A stretch of 64,000 nucleotides of DNA from Bryobacteraceae bacterium (GCA_019748195.1 JAIEPW010000096.1:1-64000), one strand, 5' to 3'. Counted from the stretch's first letter, positions 54,126 to 62,578 are shown. Translations and numbers: made by a program. The notes: a model not told the origin generated them from the sequence alone.

Positions 54126-54797
54126 CTAGTTGGGACGCTTGGTGGCCGAATGACGGCTGAGCGCGGAACCAAGAGGATCGCTCACCTTCAGTGCCGGCCC
54201 CTTCCCCGTCAAGATATCGCGATTGGGCGCCTTCTTGCCGTAGAGGGCGCGCGCCGCCTCGTCATCGGGACGCAGCGTGGAACCGGTCAACGCGATGCCG
54301 CCGAACACGCCGCGGGAGCGCGAGTAGGTGAGAATCTCCGCGCGCATGGCCGCATCGGTCTGCGCCGTGGCGCTACGGCCTACGGGTCCGGCGGCTACCG
54401 TGCCCTCCCCGCCCAGCGTAAACTTGCTCGAAAGCAGCTTGTCCATCCCCGCGCGATTCATCACCAGCATGATGATGTCGACCTCCGCGCCGCCGATCTG
54501 TAGCCCGAAGCTCCCCCCTTCCATGCGCACCGGCGCGGGCGCGCTCCAGCCCGCTCCCTTGCGGCACTCGGCGAAGCCGCGGCCATACTTGCCCGCAAAG
54601 ACGAATCCTCCCTGTTTCATCCCGGGAATTACAACCGCGCAGACTGCCTTGTCCAGCAGGTCCCGCGGGATAGACTTGTCGGCGGCGTCCATGATCTCGT
54701 TGACCGTCTGCGCCGCCGCATCCAGTCTTTTGGTGGTTTCCGTGTCGGCCGCCAGCGCCAAGGCGGGCAGCAACAGCAGTTTCGTGATGGTTTTCAT
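54126..54797 (-). CDS. SYLF-domain (Ysc84-like) protein
   Basis: 223 residues. A signal peptide (LLLLPALALAADT) and a SYLF/DUF500 domain: CAVVIPGMKQGGFVFAGKYGRGF, then SAPAPVRMEGGSFGLQIGGAEVDIIMLVMN. The eukaryotic SYLF domain binds phosphoinositides; bacterial versions are exported and of unclear role, possibly membrane-associated. The ATG at 54797 was chosen, since the frame upstream to 54833 gives no signal-like sequence. The gene is divergent from the XRE operon; the 88-bp gap holds the promoters. Full length for the family. Confidence 0.85.
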   Translation of the reverse strand: MKTITKLLLLPALALAADTETTKRLDAAAQTVNEIMDAADKSIPRDLLDKAVCAVVIPGMKQGGFVFAGKYGRGFAECRKGAGWSAPAPVRMEGGSFGLQIGGAEVDIIMLVMNRAGMDKLLSSKFTLGGEGTVAAGPVGRSATAQTDAAMRAEILTYSRSRGVFGGIALTGSTLRPDDEAARALYGKKAPNRDILTGKGPALKVSDPLGSALSRHSATKRPN

Positions 54798-54852
54798 ATT
54801 GCCGAGCCCTCCGAAAGCTCGTACACCATCCATGATAGCTCTTACTTCCCTC

Positions 54853-54879
54853 TTGACAACTCGTATAATTCATTATACG
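54853..54879 (+). promoter_or_regulatory. Promoter of the XRE operon overlapped by a perfect palindrome
   Basis: TTGACA (54853-54858), 15 bp, TATACG (54874-54879). The palindrome CGTATAATTCATTATACG (54862-54879, 8-bp arms, 2-bp centre) covers the spacer and -10, which is where an autoregulatory XRE dimer would sit. The ATG at 54886 lies 6 nt past the -10, so the message would be leaderless or begin translation at ATG 54898. Confidence 0.65.
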
Positions 54880-54885
54880 GTCTGA

Positions 54886-55191
54886 ATGAGACTTACAATG
54901 TCCCTGAAAGTAGCCGCAACACAAAAGGTAAGTTCGCAGGAGAAACTCTTTAACCGCCTCGGCGTGCTTCGGGCGGAGCGCAATCTCAGCCGCCAGGAGC
55001 TGGCCGATGCACTCGGCGTGAACTATCAAACGGTTGGTTACATGGAGCGGGGCGACTATAACCCCAGTCTGGAACTCGCGTTCCGCGTCAGCGAGTTCTT
55101 CGGGCTGCCGGTGGAGGCGATCTTCTCCAGAAAACCGTTCCGGCCGCTGAGCGAGCAGTTGTATCCCAACGTGAAACGGGAGGGCATGTGA
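54886..55191 (+). CDS. XRE-family HTH regulator (first gene of operon)
   Basis: 101 residues: HTH LFNRLGVLRAERNLSRQELADALGVNYQTVGYME (residues 22-55), then the GDYNPSLELAFRVSEFFGLPVEAIF block that is nearly the same as in the 34-kb regulator (NGKYDPSLPLAFAMARLF). It has a 21-residue leader and a 20-residue tail lacking in the other. It is likely an autorepressor acting on the palindrome at 54862-54879. ATG 54898 is an alternative start. Its stop overlaps the GTG of the next gene. Confidence 0.85.
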   Translation: MRLTMSLKVAATQKVSSQEKLFNRLGVLRAERNLSRQELADALGVNYQTVGYMERGDYNPSLELAFRVSEFFGLPVEAIFSRKPFRPLSEQLYPNVKREGM

Positions 55192-55679
55192 AAATTAAGT
55201 GGAACCGCCGCATCACGCGGCGTTATCTGGTGATTGTGTTGTACGGAGGCTGGGCCGCGATGCTGGCGTCGTTGTGGTCCGCAAACCGGCTGGAACCCGC
55301 ATTGGCGCTGCTTGCGCTCCCCGCGGGGCTGGCGTTCGCGGGGGCGCTGGGATGGCTGATGCATTTCGGACGCACTTATGGGGAGATCGACGACACCCGC
55401 GGGAAGTATCTCGATGAGCGGCAGACGAACGTCCGGAACGCGGCGACCACTCAGGCATATCACCTGTTCACGGGAACAGCGTGCCTTTGGCTGCTGTACG
55501 AATACATCGCCCGGACGGCCGCCAAGCTCTCGCTGTGGACGCCTTCGCTCGACGGGGAGTATCAGGCGATCATGGGAACGGCGGTGGTGCTGGCGATGAC
55601 ACTTCCGGCGGCGTTAATCGCGTGGCATGAGCCCGACGGTGAGGAATTCGAAAACGAGAAGATGCGGGAAACGGCCTGA
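55188..55679 (+). CDS. DUF2178-like membrane protein paired with XRE regulator
   Basis: 163 residues starting at GTG 55188 (GTGA overlap with the regulator). Four membrane helices are visible: YLVIVLYGGWAAMLASLW, ALALLALPAGLAFAGALGWL, TTQAYHLFTGTACLWLLYEYI and AIMGTAVVLAMTLPAALIAW. The loop DTRGKYLDERQTNVRNAATTQ matches the DERQ-like loop of DUF2178 membrane proteins that are often encoded with YgzD-type XRE regulators. It may sense membrane state or sequester the regulator. Compare the pair at 34301-34956, where the gene order is reversed. Confidence 0.8.
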   Translation: MKIKWNRRITRRYLVIVLYGGWAAMLASLWSANRLEPALALLALPAGLAFAGALGWLMHFGRTYGEIDDTRGKYLDERQTNVRNAATTQAYHLFTGTACLWLLYEYIARTAAKLSLWTPSLDGEYQAIMGTAVVLAMTLPAALIAWHEPDGEEFENEKMRETA

Positions 55680-55704
55680 GGCCGCTTCCGTCCAAAGGAT
55701 GGAT

Positions 55705-56979
55705 ATGAAAATCGTTCTGTTTCTGCTGGCGGCCGCGTCCGTGTTCGCTCAGGCGGGCCGGACACTGACGGCCGAGCAGATCGCGCTCAACGTGGCCAGC
55801 TTCGACAAGGTATGGTCGACGGTCCGGGATAAGCATTGGGAAAAGAACCCCGGCGGCCTCGACTGGAACGCAATTCGCGAGGAATACCGTCCGCGGGTGG
55901 AGAAGGCGGCCACGATGGAGCAGGCGCGCGCGGCGATGTCCGGCATGCTGGCGCGGCTGAAGCAGACTCACTTCGGAATCCTGCCGGCTGGAGGGTACAG
56001 CGAGGTGGGGAGCCCGACGGGCAGCGGCTGGACCGGCATCGACCTCCGCGTGATCGGAGACCAGGCCGTGGTCAAGTCGGTGGATGCGGGCTCGCCCGCG
56101 GCCCGCAAGGGCGTGAAGCCCGGCTGGATCGTGGTGTCGGTGGACGGCCGGGAACTGGCCCCTCTCATCGCGAAACTGCGGAAGATGGACGAGCAATCCC
56201 GCGAGTTGATGCTGTACCGCCCGGTGCAGGCGAGGCTTTCCGGCGCGCCGGGATCGACGGCCAAGATCGCATTTCTGGACGGCGGCTCCAAGCCCGTCAC
56301 CGTTGAGATCGAGCGGGTGGACGCCAAGGGCGAATGGGCCAGTTTCGGCTACCTGGGCGCGATGCCGGTGTCGCTCGAGACGCGGCGCCTGGGCAACAGC
56401 GGATATGTCGCGCTGAACATCTTTCTCGATCCGGGCCGGGTGATGCCGAAGTTCGGGGACTTCATCTCCAGTTGCCGCGATTGCGACGGCATCGTGATCG
56501 ATCTGCGCGGCAATCCGGGTGGCATCGGAGCGATGGCGATGGGGATGGCGGGCTGGTTCGTCGACAAAGCCGGGCTCCGGCTGGGTACGATGTTCATGCG
56601 CGATAACGAGCTGAAGTTCGTGATTTTTCCTCGCGCCGAGCCCTTTGCGGGTCCGGTGGCGATTCTTGTGGATGGAGCGTCGGCTTCCACCTCCGAGATC
56701 CTGGCCGGCGGGCTGAAGGACATCGGCCGCGCCAAGGTGTTTGGAACCAGAACGGCCGCCGCGGCCCTGCCGTCGTCGATCGAACAGCTTCCGAACGGCG
56801 ACGGCTTCCAGTACGCGCAGGCAAACTATATTTCGGAGGGCGGAAAACCTCTCGAGGGACTCGGGGTGATTCCCGATGTGGTTGCGCCGCTGACCCGCGA
56901 GGCGCTGCTCGCGGGCGGCGATCCGGCGCTCGATGAAGCCCTGAAGTGGATTCGTACACAGGAGAAGAAAACAAAGTGA
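55705..56979 (+). CDS. Secreted S41-family (tail-specific-like) peptidase with PDZ domain
   Basis: 424 residues. A signal peptide (IVLFLLAAASVFAQ) is followed by an N-terminal helical region, a PDZ-like part (AVVKSVDAGSPAARKGVKPGWIVVSVDG) and the S41 core: GIVIDLRGNPGGIG, catalytic Ser in LVDGASASTSEILAGGLKD, and the substrate segment near FGTRTAAAALPSSIEQLP. S41 enzymes cleave near protein C-termini in the periplasm. The ATG at 55705 has AAAGGA upstream at 55694-55699; an ATG at 55699 is also in frame. Next gene starts in its stop (GTGA). Confidence 0.88.
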   Translation: MKIVLFLLAAASVFAQAGRTLTAEQIALNVASFDKVWSTVRDKHWEKNPGGLDWNAIREEYRPRVEKAATMEQARAAMSGMLARLKQTHFGILPAGGYSEVGSPTGSGWTGIDLRVIGDQAVVKSVDAGSPAARKGVKPGWIVVSVDGRELAPLIAKLRKMDEQSRELMLYRPVQARLSGAPGSTAKIAFLDGGSKPVTVEIERVDAKGEWASFGYLGAMPVSLETRRLGNSGYVALNIFLDPGRVMPKFGDFISSCRDCDGIVIDLRGNPGGIGAMAMGMAGWFVDKAGLRLGTMFMRDNELKFVIFPRAEPFAGPVAILVDGASASTSEILAGGLKDIGRAKVFGTRTAAAALPSSIEQLPNGDGFQYAQANYISEGGKPLEGLGVIPDVVAPLTREALLAGGDPALDEALKWIRTQEKKTK

Positions 56980-57728
56980 AAACTTTACTGGGAATGTGGA
57001 TCGCGCCGGCTCTGATGCTGGCCCAGGCTCCAGCGGCGGCGGAACTGCCCAAGGCCGAAACCGTCCTCGACCGTTTCGTGGAGGTGACCGGCGGCAAGGC
57101 GGCTTACGAAAAGCGCAAAACCGAGACCCAAACGGGGAGCGTCGAGTTCGTGGGGCAAGGGGTGAAAGGCACGATCACGGCCCATGCGGCCGCGCCCGAG
57201 AATTCCTATATGTCAATGGAGCTCGAGGGCGTCGGCAGGATCGAACAGGGTTTTGCCGCCGGCGTGGCCTGGGAAAAAAGCGCGCTGATGGGACCGCGGG
57301 TGAAAACCGGCGGCGAGCTGGCTCAGGTGCGTCGCGAATCCACCTTCAACGGCCCCCTGCACTGGCGTAAGCTGTACACGAAGGTGGAGACAGTTGGAGT
57401 GGAGCCGGTAAACGGCGAGGATTGTTACAAGATCGTGCTGACGCCCGCCGAAGGCAAGCCGGAGACGGATTACTTCAGCAAAGCCTCCGGGCTGATGGTG
57501 AAGCGGGTCATGGTGGCCAACACCCCGCTCGGCGACATCCCCACGGAAACGGTTCTCAGCGATTGGAAGCAGATGGGCGGAGTGCTGCAACCGGGCAAGC
57601 TGGTGCAGAAAGCCGCCGGACAGCAAATCGCCATCACCATGGATTCGTCCAAGGTGAACGAGCCGTTACCCGACGGGATCTTCGACTTACCGGCGGACAT
57701 CAAGAAGCTGATGGAGAAGAAACAATGA
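56976..57728 (+). CDS. Exported protein, lipoprotein-sorting (LolA/LolB-like) shape
   Basis: 250 residues with GTG start at 56976 (overlaps the peptidase stop). Signal peptide (IAPALMLAQAPAAA). The mature protein begins ETVLDRFVEVTGGKAAYEK; beta-strand arrays such as ETQTGSVEFVGQGVKGTITAHAA and LYTKVETVGVEPVNGEDCYKIVLTPAEGK follow. This is the shape of DUF620 and outer-membrane lipoprotein-sorting proteins that use an unclosed barrel to hold a lipid. It probably works in the periplasm with the peptidase. Stop overlaps the next ATG (ATGA). Confidence 0.72.
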   Translation: MKTLLGMWIAPALMLAQAPAAAELPKAETVLDRFVEVTGGKAAYEKRKTETQTGSVEFVGQGVKGTITAHAAAPENSYMSMELEGVGRIEQGFAAGVAWEKSALMGPRVKTGGELAQVRRESTFNGPLHWRKLYTKVETVGVEPVNGEDCYKIVLTPAEGKPETDYFSKASGLMVKRVMVANTPLGDIPTETVLSDWKQMGGVLQPGKLVQKAAGQQIAITMDSSKVNEPLPDGIFDLPADIKKLMEKKQ

Positions 57729-58195
57729 TTCGCACTGGGATGGCGGCTCTGATGCTTGTGGTCGCGGCTTCCGCGCAGGAGGCGCCCCCCGCGCCCTCTC
57801 TCACGCCCGCGGAGAAAGAATTTCAGGAGTCGATGAACAATGTGCAACTGGTGGGCTTCTTCACCACCGGCGATTCCGAGAAGCTCTCCGGCGACAAGTA
57901 CACGATCGAGCGGGTCACCAAGGTGAAAGACGACACCTGGAAGTTCGAAGCTCGCATTCAGTACAACGGCAAGGACTTCAAGATGGGCCTTCCGGTTCCG
58001 GTGAAGTGGGCGGGCAATACGCCGGTAATCGCGGTCGACAATTACACGATCCCCGGCTACGGAACCTTCAACGCCCGCGTCGTCATCCACCAAAGTGACT
58101 ATGCGGGCACCTGGTCCGGCACGGCCAACGGCAAGACCTGGGGCGGCAAGATGTTCGGGAAGATCGTGAAGCTGGACGCCGCGCCCGCCAAGTAA
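57725..58195 (+). CDS. Exported protein of unknown function
   Basis: 156 residues, with a signal peptide (AALMLVVAASAQ) and a beta-rich mature domain: LVGFFTTGDSEKLSGDKYTIERVTKVKDD, then FEARIQYNGKDFKMGLPVPVKWAG and TFNARVVIHQSDYAGTW. The frame is open further upstream, but the ATG at 57725 lies in the stop of the previous gene and begins the signal peptide. No Pfam family comes to mind with certainty. It is translationally coupled to its neighbours, which suggests a shared periplasmic task. Confidence 0.68.
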   Translation: MIRTGMAALMLVVAASAQEAPPAPSLTPAEKEFQESMNNVQLVGFFTTGDSEKLSGDKYTIERVTKVKDDTWKFEARIQYNGKDFKMGLPVPVKWAGNTPVIAVDNYTIPGYGTFNARVVIHQSDYAGTWSGTANGKTWGGKMFGKIVKLDAAPAK

Positions 58196-58197
58196 TC

Positions 58198-58704
58198 GTG
58201 ACCCGCAAAATCTACCTGATCTCGACCGGCGGCACCATCGAGAAGGTGTATCACGAGCCCACGGGGGCGGCGGTGAATCAGGAAAGCAGGATCAAGAAAT
58301 ACCTGGAACGGCTGCGCCTGCCCGATACCGAGATCGAGGCGGTCAGCCTGCTGAACAAGGATAGCCTGGAGATGACCGACGGCGATCGCGACCTGGTGCT
58401 GAACGTCGTGAAAGCGAAACTGCAGGATCCGGCGCCGGTGGTGATCACGCACGGGACCGACACCATGATCGAAACCGGACGTTACCTGGAATCCGGTCTG
58501 GCGGATCTGACGGCGCCGGTGATTCTGACAGGGGCCATGACACCGCTCGGCTTCGAGAACACGGACGGTCTGCAGAACCTGACTGAGGCGTTGTTCGCGA
58601 CCCGTTTCCTGCCGCCGGGGGTCTGGCTGGTGATGCACAACCAGGCTTGGCCCGTCAGCAAAGTGCGCAAGAATCGCGCACTGGCCCAATTCGAAGCGGT
58701 CTGA
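58198..58704 (+). CDS. Short L-asparaginase-family protein (catalytic half only)
   Basis: 168 residues starting at GTG 58198, 2 bp past the previous stop. The asparaginase/glutaminase motifs are present: STGGTIE (Thr13) and VVITHGTDTM (Thr87-Asp88). The enzymes in E. coli have about 330 residues with a second domain that completes the active site; this one ends after the first domain (MHNQAWPVSKVRKNRALAQF). Short asparaginases of about 160 residues exist in several phyla, so this is more likely a natural form than a truncation. Cytosolic; releases ammonia from Asn or another amide. Confidence 0.83.
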   Translation: MTRKIYLISTGGTIEKVYHEPTGAAVNQESRIKKYLERLRLPDTEIEAVSLLNKDSLEMTDGDRDLVLNVVKAKLQDPAPVVITHGTDTMIETGRYLESGLADLTAPVILTGAMTPLGFENTDGLQNLTEALFATRFLPPGVWLVMHNQAWPVSKVRKNRALAQFEAV

Positions 58705-58714
58705 CCGCGGACGG

Positions 58715-61114
58715 CTATTCCTGCCTCAAGGCGATCATCGGATCGATGCGCGAGGCTCGCCGGGCCGGGAGATAACAGGCGAGCGCCGAAACCACGGTCA
58801 TCAGTACGCACACTCCGGCGAAGGTGGCGGGGTCGGCGGGCTTCACTCCGTACAACAGATTGGCCATCAGACGCGTGGTGGCGAACGCCGCGGCGACTCC
58901 GGCCGCCAGTCCGATGACGGCAAGCTGAACGCCCTGTCCCACGACCATCGCGACCACGTCACCCGCCCGCGCGCCCAGCGCCATGCGCACCCCGATGTCG
59001 CGCGTGTGCAGCGTTACCGCATACGACAGTACGCCGTAGATCCCCAGGCAAGCCAGCACCAGCGCCAGAGCCGCGAATACGGCGAGCAGTTGGACCTGGT
59101 TCTTCCGCCCGCCGACCTCGGCCGCGACGATCGACTCCATGGTGCGAACATTGGTGACCGGCTGGTCCTTGTCCACCGCCCATACGGCCTGGCGGAGCGC
59201 GCCAGCCAACTGAAGCGGATCAACGCTTGTTCTTACCGCGATCTCCGACGGTACGGCCCATGTATCCGGCTGTTGCGAATAGGGGAAGTAGAATCCGGCC
59301 TTGGCGCTTTGCTCCAGCCCCCGTTCCAGGAGGTCCCGCACCACGCCGACCACCACAAAAGGTTGGCTGCCGTCCACCGTGATACGCTTGCCCAGCGCCG
59401 ACTCATTGGGGAAGAAGGCCTTCTTAAATGTCTCGTTCAACACGATCACTCTCTGCGTGGTGGCGCGGTCATCCCGGTGAAACAGGCGGCCCTCCACCAG
59501 GCGCGCGCCGATGGTGGTCAGGTACTCGTTGGTGCACGGGCGGATGAGCGCGTCCGTCGTGATCGGCGGCAGCCCTTCAATCTGGAATCCGGTGCTGTTG
59601 CCGCGCTGCAGGAACGGCAACGTTGAGACGTATCCGGCGCTCTGCACGCCGGGGAGAGCGCGCACGCGATCGAGGACCCCGTCGAAGAACTCGACCTTCT
59701 TCTGGTGGTCGCGATAACGCGGCAGCGGAAGGCGGGTGCGGGCGGTGAGGATGTTGGAGGTCTCGAAGCCGAGATCGGTGTTCTGCAGGTTCCACAGCGT
59801 CTGGATCAGAAGCCCCGCGCCCACCAGAAGCGTGCTGGCGAGAGCAACTTCGCCGGCCACCAGGACATTGCGGAACAGGCGGCTGCGGCGGGACGACCCG
59901 GCACGGGCGCCCTCGCGCAGCGCATCCCCCAGGCCGGCTCGCGACGCCTGCCATGCCGGCGCGATCCCGAACAGCAGACCGGTCAGCACGGAGATCGCGA
60001 GCGCCAGCAGCAGCATTCTCCAGTCCAGCGACGGAGAACCCATTCCGGTAAAGCTCTCCGGGATCATGCCCGCGAGAACCCTCATGCTGCCGTAGGCGAT
60101 CGCGATGCCTGAGATGCCGCCGAGCAGCGCGAGCGCCAGGCTCTCGGTCAGCAGTTGCCTCGCCAGCCGGGTTCCGCCCGCCCCCAGAGCGCTGCGAACG
60201 GCCATTTCCCGCCACCGCGCCGACGAGCGCGCGAGCAGCAGGTTGGCGACGTTCGCGCAGGCGATCAGCAGCACGAAGGCGGAGGCCGTAAGCAACACCA
60301 GGAGCTGCGGTCCCGTGCGGCCCAGCAGCGACTCGCGGAACGGCTGCAGCGTGGCGCCGACTCGAGTATTGGTGCGCGGATACTCCTGTTCCAGCCGCTT
60401 GGCGATGGTCGTCATCTCCGCCTGCGCCTGCTCCAGCGTTACCTCGGACTTCAGGCGGCCCACCACCTGGAGGAAATGCGATCCCCTGCGGCTGAGATCG
60501 GCGGCCGTCAGGCCCGATGGGGCCCAGTACTCGAACTCATGAGTAGGATAACGGAAGCTCGCCGGCATGACGCCCGCCACGGTGTAGTTCAGGTCGCTGA
60601 GGGACACAGTCTTACCGACGATGGCGGGGTCGCCTCCGAATCGCCGCTGCCATAACGCGTAGCTGATCAGCACCACTCGCTCCTCGGACGTTTCGTCGCG
60701 CTCCTCGATCCAGCGGCCCAGCAGCGGCTTCACTCCGAGAATCGGAAACAGGTTCGGCATGGTTCGCAACCCGCGGATCTGCTCGGGAGTGCCGTCCCCG
60801 GTCAGGTTCGCCATTTGAAAGCGATAGGCTGCCAGGTCCGTAAACACCGTGTTCTGCTTGCGCCAGTCGACGAAATTCGCGGGAGCGGGCGTATTGCGGG
60901 CGAAACCGATGTGGCTCGCGTCCTCCCAGATCATCACCAGGCGTTCCGGGTCATGAAACGGCAATGGCCGCAGCAGCACGGCGTCGATGGTGGAGAAAAT
61001 CGCGGTATTGGCGCCGATGCCAAGTCCGAGAATCAAAATGACGATCAGAGAGAAACCCGGGCTCTTCAGCAGAAGACGGGCGCCGTAGCGGAGGTCCGCA
61101 AAGAGGTCGTGCAT
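58715..61114 (-). CDS. ADOP-type ABC transporter permease (MacB/FtsX-like)
   Basis: 799 residues. The layout is FtsX-like: helix (about 14-38, LIVILILGLGIGANTAIFSTID), MacB periplasmic core domain (MacB_PCD), three membrane helices around 255-400 (LLVLLTASAFVLLIACANVANLLLARS, LALALLGGISGIAIAYGSM, LLLALAISVLTGLLFGIAPAW), a second periplasmic domain and a final set of helices (LLAVFAALALVLACLGIYGVLSYAV, VIGLAAGVAAAFATTRLMANLLYG). This is the acidobacterial-duplicated-orphan permease (ADOP) form, which lacks an adjacent ATPase gene; its ATPase and cargo are unknown. A TrmB-like regulator is 54 bp upstream on the same strand. Confidence 0.88.
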   Translation of the reverse strand: MHDLFADLRYGARLLLKSPGFSLIVILILGLGIGANTAIFSTIDAVLLRPLPFHDPERLVMIWEDASHIGFARNTPAPANFVDWRKQNTVFTDLAAYRFQMANLTGDGTPEQIRGLRTMPNLFPILGVKPLLGRWIEERDETSEERVVLISYALWQRRFGGDPAIVGKTVSLSDLNYTVAGVMPASFRYPTHEFEYWAPSGLTAADLSRRGSHFLQVVGRLKSEVTLEQAQAEMTTIAKRLEQEYPRTNTRVGATLQPFRESLLGRTGPQLLVLLTASAFVLLIACANVANLLLARSSARWREMAVRSALGAGGTRLARQLLTESLALALLGGISGIAIAYGSMRVLAGMIPESFTGMGSPSLDWRMLLLALAISVLTGLLFGIAPAWQASRAGLGDALREGARAGSSRRSRLFRNVLVAGEVALASTLLVGAGLLIQTLWNLQNTDLGFETSNILTARTRLPLPRYRDHQKKVEFFDGVLDRVRALPGVQSAGYVSTLPFLQRGNSTGFQIEGLPPITTDALIRPCTNEYLTTIGARLVEGRLFHRDDRATTQRVIVLNETFKKAFFPNESALGKRITVDGSQPFVVVGVVRDLLERGLEQSAKAGFYFPYSQQPDTWAVPSEIAVRTSVDPLQLAGALRQAVWAVDKDQPVTNVRTMESIVAAEVGGRKNQVQLLAVFAALALVLACLGIYGVLSYAVTLHTRDIGVRMALGARAGDVVAMVVGQGVQLAVIGLAAGVAAAFATTRLMANLLYGVKPADPATFAGVCVLMTVVSALACYLPARRASRIDPMIALRQE

Positions 61115-61168
61115 AACACGTAATACTCCCCAGCAAGCGGACGGTTCCGTTGCCCCGCGGAAATTTCT

Positions 61169-61993
61169 TCAGGAGTGCGGGCCGGCTTTTCGCCAGTACT
61201 GCTCAAAAAGCCCGTGCATGGCTTCACCCATGCCCGGATGCTCGAATACGACCGCGGTCCAGGTGGGTTTGGTGATCACCGGATCCAGCAGCGCCAGCAT
61301 CCCCCGCCGGCAATCGAACAAAGCGAGCTTCATTGGAAGGGACGGAACTTCCCGGATGTCCACCCCGGCGGAACGGTACTCCGACAGCCGCTGGCGGTGG
61401 GGTTCGTCCAGGCTGCCCGCCTCCAGCAGCAGGCGGCAGTTCACCCCTCTGACGCGAGCCTGCTTCACCAGTTGCTCATCCAACGGATCCACCGCGTAGG
61501 GCGGGCGCGAAAACTCCAGGTATTCATCGCTCACGTCGCTAAGCATCCGCTGGTATTGGGCGGCGGTCTGGCCAGGTTCGCTCACGATGCGGAGATAGTC
61601 GAGCGTGCCGCGCCCCCCTTGTCCCTCCGAGTATGCGGCCATCAGATCTTCCACCAGCCCTCCCGCCAGCCGAGCCTGATCGGTAAGTTCCTGTTCCAGC
61701 AACTGCTGGCGGCGGGCCACGTAGCTGGGGATGGCCAGGTCCGGCTCCACCGCGGAAAACAGCTTCGTTTTTTCTTGAACTACCTGGGCAAAGCCTTTCT
61801 CCACCAGGCTGTCCAGAACCTCATAGATCTTCTGCCTGGGCACATGGGACCGGGCCGCGAGTTCGAGAGCCTTGAAGCGCGGATGCCCCACCAGCACCAT
61901 GTAGGACCGCGCCTCATAAGCATTCAGGCCGATTTGCTGCAATCTCCGCCAGAATCTTTGAAACTCGACCTCTGGTAACTCATGGTTGTTCAC
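61169..61993 (-). CDS. TrmB-like transcriptional regulator
   Basis: 274 residues: N-terminal winged helix with LQQIGLNAYEARSYMVLVGHPRFKALELAARSHVPRQKIYEVLDSLVEKGF (about 17-70), followed by a coiled linker and a C-terminal part with LEFSRPPYAVDPLDEQLVKQARVRGVNCRLLLEAG, like the PLD-type sensory domain of TrmB regulators (trehalose/maltose in archaea). It probably controls the ADOP permease encoded 54 bp downstream. Start ATG 61993. Ligand not predictable. Confidence 0.82.
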   Translation of the reverse strand: MNNHELPEVEFQRFWRRLQQIGLNAYEARSYMVLVGHPRFKALELAARSHVPRQKIYEVLDSLVEKGFAQVVQEKTKLFSAVEPDLAIPSYVARRQQLLEQELTDQARLAGGLVEDLMAAYSEGQGGRGTLDYLRIVSEPGQTAAQYQRMLSDVSDEYLEFSRPPYAVDPLDEQLVKQARVRGVNCRLLLEAGSLDEPHRQRLSEYRSAGVDIREVPSLPMKLALFDCRRGMLALLDPVITKPTWTAVVFEHPGMGEAMHGLFEQYWRKAGPHS

Positions 61994-62323
61994 GTTATTG
62001 GTTCACCTTGTATGAGAACCCGGATCATATCAGAATCCCGGCGCGACGCCGGGCACTCTTTTACGCGATTCCGGATCCGCCAGTCAAGGTCCAGCCAGCC
62101 CCGGCGCGGGACCGCGGCCAGGCCGTCCAGATCGCGATTGGAGGGTTCCGCTCCACGCCCCGGAACCTGTAGTTTGAAGGCCGTTTTCTCGCCCACCGGT
62201 GCGCGGCCGGCGCCCGGTCCGGGAGCAGGAACTGCGCCGATTCGCGGCCGATGCGCCCTCCGAAGCGATTCGGTAACGTCGATCCGGTTGCGCTCCGCGC
62301 AGCCGAGAATCCCGGAAAGTCCG
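61994..62323. other. Intergenic region, 330 bp
   Basis: No convincing gene on either strand. It contains a GC-rich hairpin at 62037-62053 and a Pro/Arg-rich open frame that starts inside the zinc-finger gene and is rejected. The upstream region of the TrmB-like gene (61993) lies at its left end. Confidence 0.6.
62037..62053 (-). terminator. GC hairpin in the gap after the zinc-finger gene
   Basis: CCCGGCG-CGA-CGCCGGG, a perfect 7-bp stem with a 3-base loop, between the end of the zinc-finger/kinase operon (62324) and the TrmB-like gene (61993). No T-run is seen on the minus strand; the plus strand has CACTCTTTTA after it. It may end the upstream operon. Confidence 0.35.
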
Positions 62324-62578
62324 TCAGACTTCGACTTCGTCGGCGTAGCACCAGCGCCAGTCTTCCCCAGGTTCAATCGATTGCACGATGGGATGGGAGG
62401 TGGATCGGAAGTGCCGTGTCGCGTGCCGGTTGGGCGAGGAGTCGCAGCAGCCCACATGGCCGCAACTCAGGCACAACCGCAGGTGAACCCAGCGGCTGCC
62501 CATCTTCAGGCACTCCTCGCAGCCCCGGCTGTTGGGTTGTACGTCGCGAATCTGGTCTGTATGAGTGCACTGCTTCAT
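62324..62578 (-). CDS. UBP-type zinc finger protein
   Basis: 84 residues. The zf-UBP pattern of Cys and His is complete: CTHTDQI, GCEECLKMGSRWVHLRLCLSCGHVGCCDS, NRHATRHFRSTSHPI, WCYADE. In eukaryotes this fold binds ubiquitin C-termini; bacteria have no such ubiquitin and the stand-alone form is common next to redox and kinase genes in soil bacteria. ATG 62578 overlaps the kinase stop at 62575 by 4 bp, so it is cotranslated. Zinc binding and partner-binding are inferred. Confidence 0.87.
   Translation of the reverse strand: MKQCTHTDQIRDVQPNSRGCEECLKMGSRWVHLRLCLSCGHVGCCDSSPNRHATRHFRSTSHPIVQSIEPGEDWRWCYADEVEV

Noticed and set aside
61990-62457. Possible minus-strand gene in the 330-bp gap
   Set aside because: It begins inside the UBP zinc-finger gene and lacks family sequence or a start signal.
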